From: Aralia elata
Lineage: Eukaryota; Streptophyta; Magnoliopsida; Apiales; Araliaceae
Assembly (NCBI GenBank): GCA_034770075.1
Contig: CM068380.1
Span: 26,130,638-26,194,637, forward strand
Direction of reading: 5' to 3'
Length of the DNA stretch: 64,000 bases
Shown here: positions 21,861 to 33,352 of the stretch, piece by piece
Position numbering within the stretch: position 1 is the first letter of the stretch
How the letters are laid out: the number at the start of each line of letters is the position of its first letter
Translations under genes and position numbers: made by a program
Notes under the pieces: generated by a model
Told to the model about the DNA's origin: nothing
The model's input: the letters and a program-made list of their open reading frames with translations, nothing else
Database searches by the model: none

Positions 21861-23689
21861 TTTACCCGCCATTATGCAAGTCACTAGCAACATACAAAAC
21901 TGTCACTAGTGATAATATATTTAATTCACTGTGCTATAGATTTACATATATATTATTCCATAAATATTACACCAGTTTCATACCATACATCAATTGTAAA
22001 TAACTCTAATAACAAATCAAATTTATAATAAACTACAATTGATTTTCCAATATTTAATACACCAAAAGTAAGATTTAATCTTACTATATTCTACCCTAAA
22101 CATCAATAAATAAATAAATAAATAAAAAGTAAGATGTTATAGTTTTTTGATTATAGATGTTATAATCGTACATTTTAATACCCTGTACAATGGGGAAAAA
22201 TCAAATAAAAGAAGTATGGAATGAATACAATGATATAAGAGATAAATTTCTATATTAAAGAATGATAAATTTATCGGAAAATTGTGAGCATACCTAATTA
22301 TCTAGGTGCCATATAATAGTTCCGAACAAATATTTACTAGTAGCTAGCTCCTATACAATTTCTTAAACTACATCTACGACTTAAATATTATGACATATAT
22401 AAGCCATTTTGCTCTATCAATAATCTGATATCTGAGAGTATCTAAGTCCTAGCTGAGGTTTATAAAAGCAATTTGCCTAAAAAATTAAAGTACATCAAGA
22501 AATAATTAAACCCAAAATCTCCTAATGATCACAATGAAAGGGAAAAATAAAACAATATTTCAGCATGCAGATACTACACAAATTCTCATGGCAATAATGA
22601 CAACCTGTAAACTCACAAACATATAAAAGAAACAAAAAAAAGGTTTTAAATGGAAAAGGAAAATAGCAAGATAGAAGCATAATCTATTGATTCTATTCAC
22701 TTTAGAAGTTTTTAGACACCTGCCGGAACTATTAAAAAGGAGGATTCATTACAGGGCACACATACATTTTTTTGATACATGATTTAATGAGTCAGTTTTA
22801 ACCTCATTCAACAGACAAGTTACATTTCTCAACATATAGTGACCCTTCGTCATGAATTGAAGTCGTGAAAAGGAATTCGTGTTTGTAGTAGAGACTAAAT
22901 TTCATGTCCCGATGAAAAGTACTTAAAAAGAGTTACTTATACAAATTGATAAAGAAATGTGATACAACCATTACAAAGAGATAAGCTTTATATATATACC
23001 AGAAGTAAATTGAAGCTTCAATATTCCTTGTTACTCTATCCGTTCCAAAAATATAAGACATTTCAAAACATTTTCCAACTCTTTTAAACTAAAAGAAAAA
23101 TTCATGTCCGGTGGCAGGTTCTCTTTGCCCATGCCTTACCTGCACTTTATTATTGTCTTAATCCACCTTTTTTAATCCAAATAAGAAATTTGTTTTCAAT
23201 CAATCAAACACCACATAAGAGAGAGAGACACTAGAGATAAAGTTGTACAGACAATAAACTAATTGCAAATTTAAGTTAGCGATCTTCTAATGTAAAATAA
23301 TTAGCTGTGATAAGTTGCTGCAAAATAATTCATCCCATGTTGTTCCAAATTTTATTTTAAAAAATGAAAACAATAAATGTTATAATCAAGGGACCTCTCT
23401 TTAACTCCTTGTATCTAATTTAAACCTCATTTGTAATTGAATTCTTTATTTACAGATAGACTCATAGTATCTATGGTGTATTCCATACTCCTATAACTAT
23501 ACATTAAAATTAGAGCTTTGTCAAAACATAAATTTAAGATTTCTTTTCTTCATTTTACTACTAACAAATAAATAGATTGCAACAATTAATTCCGAAAATA
23601 TGAAACAAAAGAAGAATTTATATAAAAAAGCTCACCTAGAATTGAAAAAATCACTGAATTTGAATGTAAGTGCTAGCTATCTAATTTGA
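21861..23689. other. Unassigned AT-rich sequence
   Basis: No ORF above background, splice-bounded gene or clear repeat pair was seen. It may include CACTA interior or more of the Tat-like LTR. A Stowaway-like terminus (CTATCCGTTCCAAAAATATAAG) occurs near 23035 without a visible partner. Confidence 0.4.
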
Positions 23690-24504
23690 TTCCTTTTCAA
23701 AAGATTTTTGTAATTTCGTTCAAAAATCGTTTTCGTATGTCGAAAGGTAAAATCAAGTATCGAAAATAGGGTTGAAGCTACACATGGGCATGTAAGCCAT
23801 CTAAATAACTTCAAGCACCCCCAAATAATAAAATCCACTATTAAGAGGCCTTAAACCCAATTTTCGTGGGATAGAAACTCTCAATATCGTTTTAAGGCCC
23901 GAATTACATTTATAATTATCAAATCACAAAAATTATAACCGTTAACTATGTCTATCGTAGGAATATCCTTCAATTCTCGTTAAACACAATGTTTAAGGGT
24001 CTTGAATTCATTCCTAGGCTCACATGATTCATAATCATACCCAACAACGCATCGAGATCCATAAACGGAAGTTAGAGGTTAGGAAATGACTTACATAAAC
24101 CCTAAATCCATAGATCGCACAACAAATCAACAATATCGCAATTATATCGTATGAATTGAAATATATCACCAAATATTATCGACATCGCAAATATCTATTA
24201 TATATCGACAAGATCTATAAAGGGAACTTAGAATCTAGGGAAGGATTCTCGTAGATCTAAGATTCCATAGATCTATAAAACAACATATCGAGATCTAATC
24301 AGAAATATATCCTAGATTGGCTACAAGGAGATTCTATTCGTGAGAATTTCTCGGTGGCCAAAAGGTAGGATGATTCCCTCACCACTAGATATTAATTTAG
24401 GATATTTGGGTGACCTAGAAATAAAGAGAAAACGACTCCCAAGCAAAATAATCAATAAAAGGAATGTCAAAATCGAGAAATTATTATAAGGATATCCATG
24501 GTTA
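23690..24504 (-). repeat. Distal part of a minus-strand Tat-like LTR
   Basis: The minus strand of 23770-23930 matches 54700-54830 of the Tat-like 5' LTR in order: the GGGCCTTAAAACGA block, the TTTAAGGCC block and GGCTTACATGCCCATG. It is continuous with 39060-40111 across the LTR-C insertion (duplication gttag). The left limit is uncertain. Confidence 0.55.
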
Positions 24505-24854
24505 GTTAGTGTGAGATTCTCGAACCCTAATAAGATTTGTATATGTAAATTATGTGTTTATTAAATGAAATTTCTTATTCCGACTTTGTGTTATGTGATT
24601 GTATATTTTATTAAAGAATTAGGTCAAATAAAAATATTTTCGAAGCTGCTTAGTCGTGCTTACACGGACAAAATGATTTATCGTGCTTCCCGCGATTTCA
24701 CCAAGAAGCATCTCGGCAAATTATTTTTATAAGCTGCTGTGTCGTGCTTGGAAATGACGAAGTGATTTGTCGTGCTTCGGAGTTAATATAATATTATATT
24801 AACTGATAAAAATCTAAATAAGTTAACTAGGGTTAAAAATGATAAATTGAATTA

Positions 24855-25544
24855 TAAACCCTAATCAGAAAACTTTAATTGGTAAAAGTTATCTGAATTG
24901 GCGCATCGAAACCCTAATTGTTACACAAGAATCTTAATTGATATAATTAGATTCTAAGTAATGAATCATAATATTAATTATGAATCATTGAATTTAGATT
25001 AAAACTCTAATTGAAGGATTTAAACCCTAAATCACAAATTAGGAAACTTTAACCCTAATTAAAAAATCCTAACTCTAATTATGAGATTCTAAAACTTAAT
25101 TATGAATTGTTAAACCTTAATTATGATATATACACTTAATTAAGGTATTACTAAACATAATTAAACATCTTAAACATGATTAACAAAAATCTAAGTTTAA
25201 TTAGTAAAAATTAAATCAAAATTAAAAGCTTTAACCAATAGAAATTAAGCTAGGTGTGTGCAAGCTTGTGCTCAACACACTCCAGCACAAGTAGGAGAAT
25301 AGGTTCAGACTTCAAGTAGCACAAGTTCAGTTGCCAAGATCTTTGTGGAGGCAAAAAGGTGTGAAAAGACTAAAGAAACCCTAATTTGCAAGTTCTATAA
25401 ATAGGACAGCCATCTGATCTTCTAAGCTACGAAAATCTTTAACCTATACACTTATTAATCAATCCAAAACAAGCCTCTGCAAACACAAGATTAGAATCAA
25501 AGAGCAGAAATCAAGAGTTGAGCAAAAAGGTGCAAAAACCCTAA
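24855..25544 (+). promoter_or_regulatory. Cluster of telo-box-like AAACCCTAA motifs
   Basis: Perfect AAACCCTAA occurs at 24855, 24909, 25022, 25376 and 25536, with near matches between (for example 25051). Four lie upstream of the TATA box at 25395. Telo-boxes of this sequence are known plant promoter elements. A role here is inference. Confidence 0.45.
25395..25403 (+). promoter_or_regulatory. Probable TATA box of LTR-C copy B
   Basis: CTATAAATAG, in the equivalent region to the TATA box of copy A. Confidence 0.55.
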
Positions 25545-26344
25545 ATTTTTACTAAATCTTTAAAGCTTTGTTAGATGTTAGGTTTAGATGTTTAGGGATA
25601 TGTAATAATATGTTAATAAGTGATCTGGGTTGTTAAATCATGTTTTCATAACATCTAGATATCAAAATTAGGCAAAAATAGTGAACTGTTCAAGATAGTC
25701 AAGAACAGTCTGACAAGCGACTTTGTCAGACGTTTTGATCCCCTTAGCTTGCTTGTTTGATATGTTTTAAAGTATGTCGTTGTAGTATGCCATGAGGTTA
25801 AGACATAGAAACAATAATTTTATCTAACCAATCAATATCCAGAGAGATATTTGTGTGGGAAAGTCCCCACTTGATCACGGGTTCTGTTTCTGGGTAAACC
25901 AGAAACATGAAGAACATCAATGACAGTTCACTGACAAGCTTTTGACCGACTTGATTCATGCCTAAATGATCTTATAAATGTTATTTCTTGGCTTAGACTT
26001 ATATTATGCTATGAAGACTACATCCTTGAACCATTAAAACACCTAAAAATATATTAACTAAACTGCATGGAATCAATGGTCAAACTGCGTTGACCGTTCA
26101 CGCTGGATGAGTTTCTGGGTAACCCAGAAAACTCAAGAACAGATGAACTGGGTAGTTTGACCGGATCAAATCTTTTACATGTGATGTTGTTTGATCTCAA
26201 ATAAAACATGTCGTTATACCTTGTCATGTCTAGAATAACGAGCAACAAAAATCAAACTCAAACGATTAACCAACTGGAAATAATTTGAGATCAAAATAGG
26301 CAACTTGACCATGACCGGCTGTTCTTCAGCCCATGAAGAACACC

Positions 26345-26440
26345 TATAGCGACACATAACCGTCGTTATAGGGCCCTTAGCCGACAATCTTCTTCCGGCC
26401 AGCCAAGAACATCTTTAACGACAGTTGTCCGTCGTTAAAG
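26345..26440. repeat. Two adjacent hairpins of the same design
   Basis: 26345-26370 is TATAGCGAC, an 8-base loop, then GTCGTTATA (one mismatch). 26413-26440 is CTTTAACGAC, an 8-base loop, then GTCGTTAAAG (perfect). The hairpins start about 69 bp apart. Confidence 0.6.
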
Positions 26441-26639
26441 TCTTTTAGCGACGAAAACAAATAAAAATTAAATAAATAAATAAAAATAATTAATAAATTA
26501 GAAATAAATAATAAATAATTCTTAATAATTAATAAATGAATATTAAAATTCATTTTAAATTATATTTATTAACTCTTAATATTTTTACATAAAATCCAAT
26601 TATTATTTAATTTAATTAAATAATAATAATTATTATTAT

Positions 26640-27265
26640 AAATCATTTAATAATTATATTAATTACTTAAAAATGATAATTAAATCATTTAAAATTTTTA
26701 CTAACTTTCCAAAATTATTATAAATACTAAATAAATCATTTTAAATAATATACTAAATATTTAAAAATATTATAAATGATAATTGATTTAAATATTAAAC
26801 TAAGTTTTAAAAAATTATTATAAATAATAATTACATCATTTAAATAATAAAATAAATTCTAAAAAATATTATTAAATGATAAAATAAATCATTTAAATAA
26901 TATTCTATCTTTCTAAAATTATTATAAATGATAAATAAATTATTTTAAATAATATACTTACTTTCTAAATATATTAGAATAATATATTAAAATTCTAAAA
27001 ATATTATAAATGATAAAATAAATCATTTAAATAATATTTTAAATATCTAAAATTATTCTAAATGATATATAAATTATTTAAATAACATATTAATGTTTTG
27101 AAAATATTATAAATGATAATTAAATCATTTAAAAATATTTCTAACTTGTAAAAATTATTTAAAAATATTACCAAGCTTGTAAAAATTATTTAAAAATAAT
27201 ATTAAGCTTCTAAAAAAATTATAATCGATAATTAAATTATCTAGATTAATATTTAAGCTTCTAAA
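26640..27265. repeat. Degenerate AT-rich minisatellite with palindromic core
   Basis: About ten diverged units of roughly 60-70 bp share a core like AAATGATAATTAAATCATTT, whose arms AAATGAT and ATCATTT can pair. It is almost free of G and C and lies inside solo LTR-C copy B. Confidence 0.6.
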
Positions 27266-29224
27266 TGAAGTTTTATTGATAAACCTATGTGTTTAACTAT
27301 TGAATGTCGCGACCGAGATATCGAATCGACGTCGAACCTTAATGAAACTTGTTTAGTTCAACTTGTTACATGTTATTATAAGTTCTAATGCTTACTATTG
27401 GTATACATAGACTACGTACGCTGATAGACCGCATTAACTTTAGTTAAAAGATCTACGCTAAGGCAAGTGTTCTAACCCTACTCAAATTATATTTACGCAA
27501 GTCTTCTAACTTTGTTATATTTAAGCAAGTATATTACATCTTGCTATCAATTGTTGTAAAGTCACTGTTTCTTGTTCAGCATAACTTAAGAAATGAATCA
27601 TTATTCATATATTGCTTGATAGAGCTTAAATTGTTGTGTCAAACCAAATTGTTTTGGTAAGACATCTTATACTGAGAAATGAAACACCTTGATGTAAGGT
27701 TGTAAATGTTGATTATATATTGACACAAATTGTAGGATGATATGCATACTCCTAGGATATTCGATAGGTTGATCCCCTACGAGATATCCGAATCAAGCTT
27801 TTCTAAGTCATTAAAGGCTGATAGAACTGATTGAAACACATAGTTCATGTACTGAATCCTCAGTTATACATCTTTGACATCTTTCAAATCAAACACATTG
27901 TGTTTCATTTTCAAATAAACTTGCTGACCATTTGTAGCTCATTCTTGCATAAAACTTTCTTTGCAGTTTTAGATGGTAATCCCGGAACTTCAAGGACAGA
28001 CAAGGGAAAAAGCCGTGTTAATTAGTTTTATCTTACGGTTTTGAATAATTTCAAGTCTTATAAGACTTTTGTTGTAATAAAGACATAGTACTGAGAACGT
28101 TGTAATCAAACTTAAGCTTATGAAATATATATCATCTTTTGTTACATCTTTTGTGTTGTATTTACATTCTTAGTTAAGTTAGAAAGTAGCATTTGATCTA
28201 GTACAGTATCCCTATGAACTATACATCTGAATGAGGGTATTTAAATGATATTGGGAGTTCTGTAAGCACTGAGGTTACACTTAATGAGCGCCGGTAAGGT
28301 GCCACCTTTATCGGAATGCGCCCCTCAGTTCCAAGAATAATTTTATCATTAATACTGTGAATGTCAGATAGATAGGGAATATCGATATGAAAGAGATATT
28401 CATAAGATATGAATCTATACATCCAAGTGAGGGTATCCATGTAAGACCCCGAATTTATAAAATAAAAATTTATTATTTTCTTTATGATTTTTTTTCTAAA
28501 TAGTGAAGTGCTTAATTGTTATAAATGATAGTTAAGGGTGTTATATGCAAATTATCTGATAAATAGTATGTCGGGGAATATTCCTTTTGTCGGGAAATAT
28601 TCTTTCTGTCGGGGAATATTATATTCGGTACCGTACGACGGCGCCGAAATGGCAATATTGTCAATGATAGTGGGCCCCACAATGGGTTAACTGTCGGATA
28701 TAGAAAGTGATAGAAATTGGCGGTAAAACTTTAACCGATAACTGTTAAAATACCCGGTGATAAAAAGAACAGTAAAACGCGTTATTCCACAGTAGCACAC
28801 GGTATTCCACAGTAGCTCACGATGTTGCACAGTGTTTTATATTATTGATTCAATAATTGATAAAGTAGCAATTGCATAGTATCTTGATTCAATAATTGTT
28901 AATTAGCATCTGCATAATATATTTTACTATTTGTCACGACACTGTAACTTATATCATTTGATAGGATATTTTAGCATTATCGACAATGTCTAGAAATTCT
29001 GTCAAGGAAATGGGTTATTTAATTGCGCGCCATTTTTATGGAAGGCCCCCTCTTTCCTGGGAATAATCTGGTTGTCAGTATTGCGACTATATGTTATCTG
29101 TGATATTAATACATTTAACACAATAATACAGAAAAATGGATTTATTGTGATAATGGAGTTATTTTTTAATGGTTTTATCTTTTGATAATGGAATTATCTT
29201 TTGATAATGGATTAATCATTTTGA

Positions 29225-29335
29225 ATAAATGGATGGATGATATTAATGGAAGAAAAATAGATGGATGATATTAATGGAAGAAAAAATGGATGGATGATAT
29301 TAATGGAAGAAAAAATGAATGGATGATATTAAAAG
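29225..29335 (+). repeat. 29-30 bp minisatellite in the 5' LTR, four units
   Basis: The unit is close to ATGGATGGATGATATTAATG plus GAAGAAAA. There are four units here against five at 36908-37047 in the 3' LTR. Confidence 0.8.
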
Positions 29336-29375
29336 AATATGGGAAAAAGACCAAAATGCCCTCACCTTCATTTTT

Positions 29376-29385
29376 CTATAAATAG
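29376..29385 (+). promoter_or_regulatory. TATA box in the 5' LTR
   Basis: CTATAAATAG precedes GGAGAGTTTGC. The 3' LTR copy has CAATAAATAG instead, a one-base change in the box. Confidence 0.6.
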
Positions 29386-29659
29386 GGAGAGTTTGCTTAA
29401 GAAATTTTCACACCTTCATTGCCTATACTTCCTCTCTCTCTCTAAATTTCTTAAGTTCTCTTAGTGTGCTAGGTTACTGTGAGTATTTGTGAGGATACTA
29501 GTATTGTCCGAAGTTAGTAAACTTCATAGAAAGTAACATCCAGTCACTTGTTAACTAAGGTAGGGAATATCATTTCTTTCATACTCATATATAATATCAT
29601 TTGCTTTCATGTTCGTAAGTGATATTATACTCATAAATGTTGTTATTCGTTCTATATTA

Positions 29660-29940
29660 ATTTATGGGGATAACCTGTCCGTGCGGTCTGACGCATGCCT
29701 GGTGAATACCCTTTTGTATTCATTCCTTATTACTCTGTGGGAATAACCTGTATGTACGGAGTGTCGTACCTGGTGAATATCCCTTTGCATTTGTTCCTTA
29801 TAAATTTGTGGGTATAACCTGTTCGTACAGCGGATTGACGCATACCTGGTGAATAACCCGTCGTATTCATTACTTATTAATCTGTTGTGGGAAATAATCT
29901 GTCTACGCGAATTATCGCATGACAGGTGAAAAATCCATTT
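29660..29940 (+). repeat. 72 bp tandem repeat in the LTR leader, four copies
   Basis: ATAACCTGT-like cores start at 29671, 29743, 29814 and 29894, each followed by a CGTACGG-like segment and CCTGGTGAATA. The same series is present in the 3' LTR from about 37380. Confidence 0.8.
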
Positions 29941-31232
29941 GCAGTTTCATATATTCTGTTATACTCGTATAACGTATCATTTCTTTTGTACTCTTTAAAG
30001 GATATCTTTTTTCTTTCACATTTCTCCATTTATGATAAGAAAATCTTTGTTTGTTTCCAAAACCTTATTTTTAAATGGAGAAAATCCCTGAAAATTAGTA
30101 GAATATCCTTAATAGTTTGTGCTTCATCTAATATCTTTTCACTTGAATCTTTCTATTTCATTTTATAACGTTATAGTTTGAAGCATGAAATAATTTCTTG
30201 AATATCATTCTTGAATTTGACTCCACAATTTGGTCATCGTGTTGGCAATCTTGGTCAATCTTTTGATACTACTGATTAAATTATAGAGTACTTTCTTATC
30301 CTTAATCTCACTGTATCATTGTCATCATCCTCATCCTCATACTTAAATTGTGGTATTACTTCTCTTTGGCCCGTAGTGCAAAGATGAACTGGCGTGACAT
30401 GATTTTGACCAAACTGTGTATTGGTATAATCATGACTTTTTGTGTTACAAACAAAGGCGTATGGTGAAAGTTCTCTTTGGCCGGTAGTGCAAAGATGAAC
30501 TGGCGTTTGGCATGATCATGACCGGTGATGTTACAAATTAATATCTTTGGCACGTAGTGCAAAGAGAGGCTGTTGAATATAAACTGTTGATTTGGATGTT
30601 CATAAACAGGAATTGTTGATTGGTGTTACAGGGATAAAATATTAGTGGTGATCCTTTAATTTATAGAAGATGGTAGATATTATAATCTACTTGACTCTTC
30701 TAATGGATTGTTTGTTCCGCTGCAATTGTTGTTGTTGAACAATTAAAATATCTTTAAATCTCTGATTTAATTCTGTTGAAGACTAAAGATAAATTTTATT
30801 CTTCATTATCTTAGTCATGATATTTCTTACTGGGCTAATTTGAGCTCACCCTTTTCAGTTTTGTTCCATTGTTCTTCTCAGGAAAGGAAAATGTAGCTGG
30901 GACTAAAACCCATAGCCGGGGAGGGGAGTGGAGTGATGGTCCGAGTTAGTGGTTGTCATTATCAAGTTATGGCATAGTTTAATAATGATTGTACTAGAGA
31001 CTTAAAACATGTGTTGTCGTCTTTTTACGGCATTGTAATAATTTGGGTTTGGATACTGTGGTACCATACGGTACGATATTTGTATGAAAAGTCACAGTAT
31101 GTGTGTGGTCGTATTTTGCACGACAAATATTAGTTGTAAATGGGAAAATTCGTATTTGGTATTTGTATTTTTGTAGAATGTTATTGGCGACTCAAAATGG
31201 GTTGTGTGGACTTATTTTGGGGGCGTCACAGT

Positions 31233-31244
31233 TGGTATCAGAGC
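31233..31244 (+). promoter_or_regulatory. Primer binding site, initiator tRNA-Met type
   Basis: TGGTATCAGAGC lies two bases after the 5' LTR end, a full 12-base match. Confidence 0.95.
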
Positions 31245-31429
31245 TTAGGGATATGATCTCTGGTAGAGATCTGGGATTAGAACTAGGAGGGGAGAGACGA
31301 GTAAAATCCTTTGCTAGTGTGTCCTACCTAAGCTATTTTTGGTTATTTAAGCAATTGGTTTGGTTATAGGGACAAGATGTTGCATGTCTATTTCTTTAAC
31401 TAATCTTTGTTTTGTGATCACATTTCAGA

Positions 31430-32560
31430 ATGGCATCTGAAAACCAAGAGATTCACTTTGAGACTATTGTGGCTGAAAACCAAGAAGCCACAAATAATAC
31501 GGGTGCAAACTCAGAACACCATGATGCTAATCATGATGCTAACAACCGGATGAATGATGAATTTTTTAGGAACTTCATGCAATACATGCAGAACCAGGCG
31601 AGAAGAGCTCCTGTCTATAATACTGGCAGAAACGCTGATAATGTACGGATGGTCACTGCCAAGCAGTTCAAAGAATTGGGACCACCTGAATTTTTCGGCA
31701 AGCCAGATCCACTCAAGACAGAGTCGTGGCTTAAACAATTAACGAAGATATTTGATGTACATGCTCGTTGCAACGGACGACCAAAAGGTTCCTTTTTCCA
31801 CCTTCATGTTGCGAGGAGAAGCAGATCATTGGTGGGAATCTGTGAAACGTACCCATCGTTCGGCACTCGAGATGTCTTGGGTCGAGTTCCAGGAATTATT
31901 TAATGAGAAGTATTTCCCGGAAAGTATTCGTCATATGAAGGAGGTAGAATTCATCAAACTGGAACAGAACAACATGACGGTGTCATAGTACGAAGCCAAG
32001 TTCGCCGAGCTGTCGCGTTTTGCATCCCATTTGGTGGATACTAAAAACGAATGACACGAATGTTCCTACGAGGTTTGAAACCAGAGATTCGCCAATATCT
32101 CGTTTATCATAAAATTTGTATATACGCAGATGTTGTGGATAGGGCTCAAGTAGTGGAGCAGGAAAGAGGACTACTACAACCAGGAAGCAACACCCAACCA
32201 CGAGAGCAAAATCACGGTAATAATCGTAATGGTGGCAGCAATTATCGGAATAATGATAATCAGCGATGAGGGAATCACAACACCGAAAATGGTAACCACT
32301 TCGGTGGTAATCCTGGCCCGGATAACAGAAGGAGTGAGTCAAGTGGCAACAATTCCAAGAAGAGGAGATTCAACAACAACCATGGAAAGGCACCAACGTC
32401 AGTACCAGTACCAGTACCAGTTTCGAAGGAAGGAGAACGACCACCTGTTAGATGTTTCAGGCGTGGGAAGGAAGGACACATCAGTCCAAATTGTACACAA
32501 TCGCCATCCCAAGTATGTTACAATTGTGGAAAGGAAGGCCATATAGCTCGCTTTTGTCAT
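31430..32560 (+). pseudogene. Gag of the gypsy element, frameshifted and stopped
   Basis: Gag would form the capsid and package the element RNA. It starts ATG at 31430. The first frame is open to 31903, but the homologous reading moves to another frame between about 31755 and 31790, where the capsid motif GEADHWWESV follows. That frame meets TAG at 31986-31988. Another frame carries the following part (MFLRGLKPEIRQYLVYHK, from about 32060) to a TGA at about 32267. Two CCHC zinc knuckles follow: the first (32453-32494) reads CFRRGKEGHISPNC and has lost its second Cys to Arg, and the second (32516-32557) reads CYNCGKEGHIARFC and is intact. At least one frameshift and two stops make gag dead. 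Confidence 0.88.
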
Positions 32561-33352
32561 GCAGCGAAGTCAAGTCCAGCTGCGATGATGACACCGAAGG
32601 CGGTCACGGACAAGTCAAAGTCTGTGGTCCAGGGGAGAGCTTTTGTTGTGACGTCACAAAAAGCGCAGAATTCGAACGAGGTTATAACGGGTAAACTACT
32701 TATTAACTCTTATGAAGTCTATGCCTTATTAGATACTGGTTCTACCCACTCTTTTATTTCACCAACATGTGCTCAAAACGCCTGAATTTGACTCCTGAAA
32801 AATTAGATTTTGACTTATCTGTCGAAACACCATTAGCGCAAAACATTCGTTACATCTACGGTCTATAAATCTTGCTTTGTTCAAATCGGCACCCTCACAT
32901 TACCTGTTGATCTTATCTCCTTGAACATGCATGAATTTGATGTGATATTAGGAATTGATTGGTTAACTGTTCATCATGCTAAAATTGATTGCTTTCGTAA
33001 GGTTATTAGTTTTCATATTCCTAATCAACCTATTATGCGAATTCAAGCAACCAAAACCATTGAAATCAATAACCATCATTTCTAGTCACAAAGCCATTCG
33101 TTTATTGAAAAACGGATGTCAAGCCTTCTTAGCCCATGTAACGGATTTAAATAAAAGTACGTCAGATTTAAAAAATATTTCTGTTGTTAATGAGTTCCCT
33201 GACGTATTTCCTGAAGAACTTCCTGGCCTATCCCCCAGACCGTGAAATTGAATTTTGTATCGACCTTGAACCCGGTACGAAACCTATTTCCAAAACCCCA
33301 TATCGAATGGCCCCTATTGAACTTCAAGAGTTAAAGGTTCCAACTACAGGAG
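32561..33352 (+). pseudogene. Protease region of the gypsy element, broken
   Basis: This is the aspartic protease that would cut the polyprotein. The active-site motif LLDTGSTHSFIS is at about 32725-32760. The frame is lost at about 32785, is regained in another frame around 32976 (QPKPLKSITIISSHKAIRL) and changes again near 33184-33245, before the reverse transcriptase ORF. At least three frame changes separate the active site from the polymerase. Confidence 0.82.

Larger units (their letters stand above)
28440..31230 (+). repeat. 5' LTR of the gypsy element
   Basis: It is collinear with 36126-38892, differing by scattered substitutions and small indels. The TATA box is at 29376. Downstream lie a 72 bp tandem repeat and three CTTTGGC...GCAAAG hairpin motifs (about 30363, 30475, 30545). 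Confidence 0.93.

Noticed and set aside
23032..23400. Possible Stowaway-like MITE
   Set aside because: Only one terminus (CTATCCGTTCC) is visible.
30356..30562. 68-codon minus-strand ORF repeated at 38059-38265
   Set aside because: It arises from the hairpin repeats in the two gypsy LTRs.
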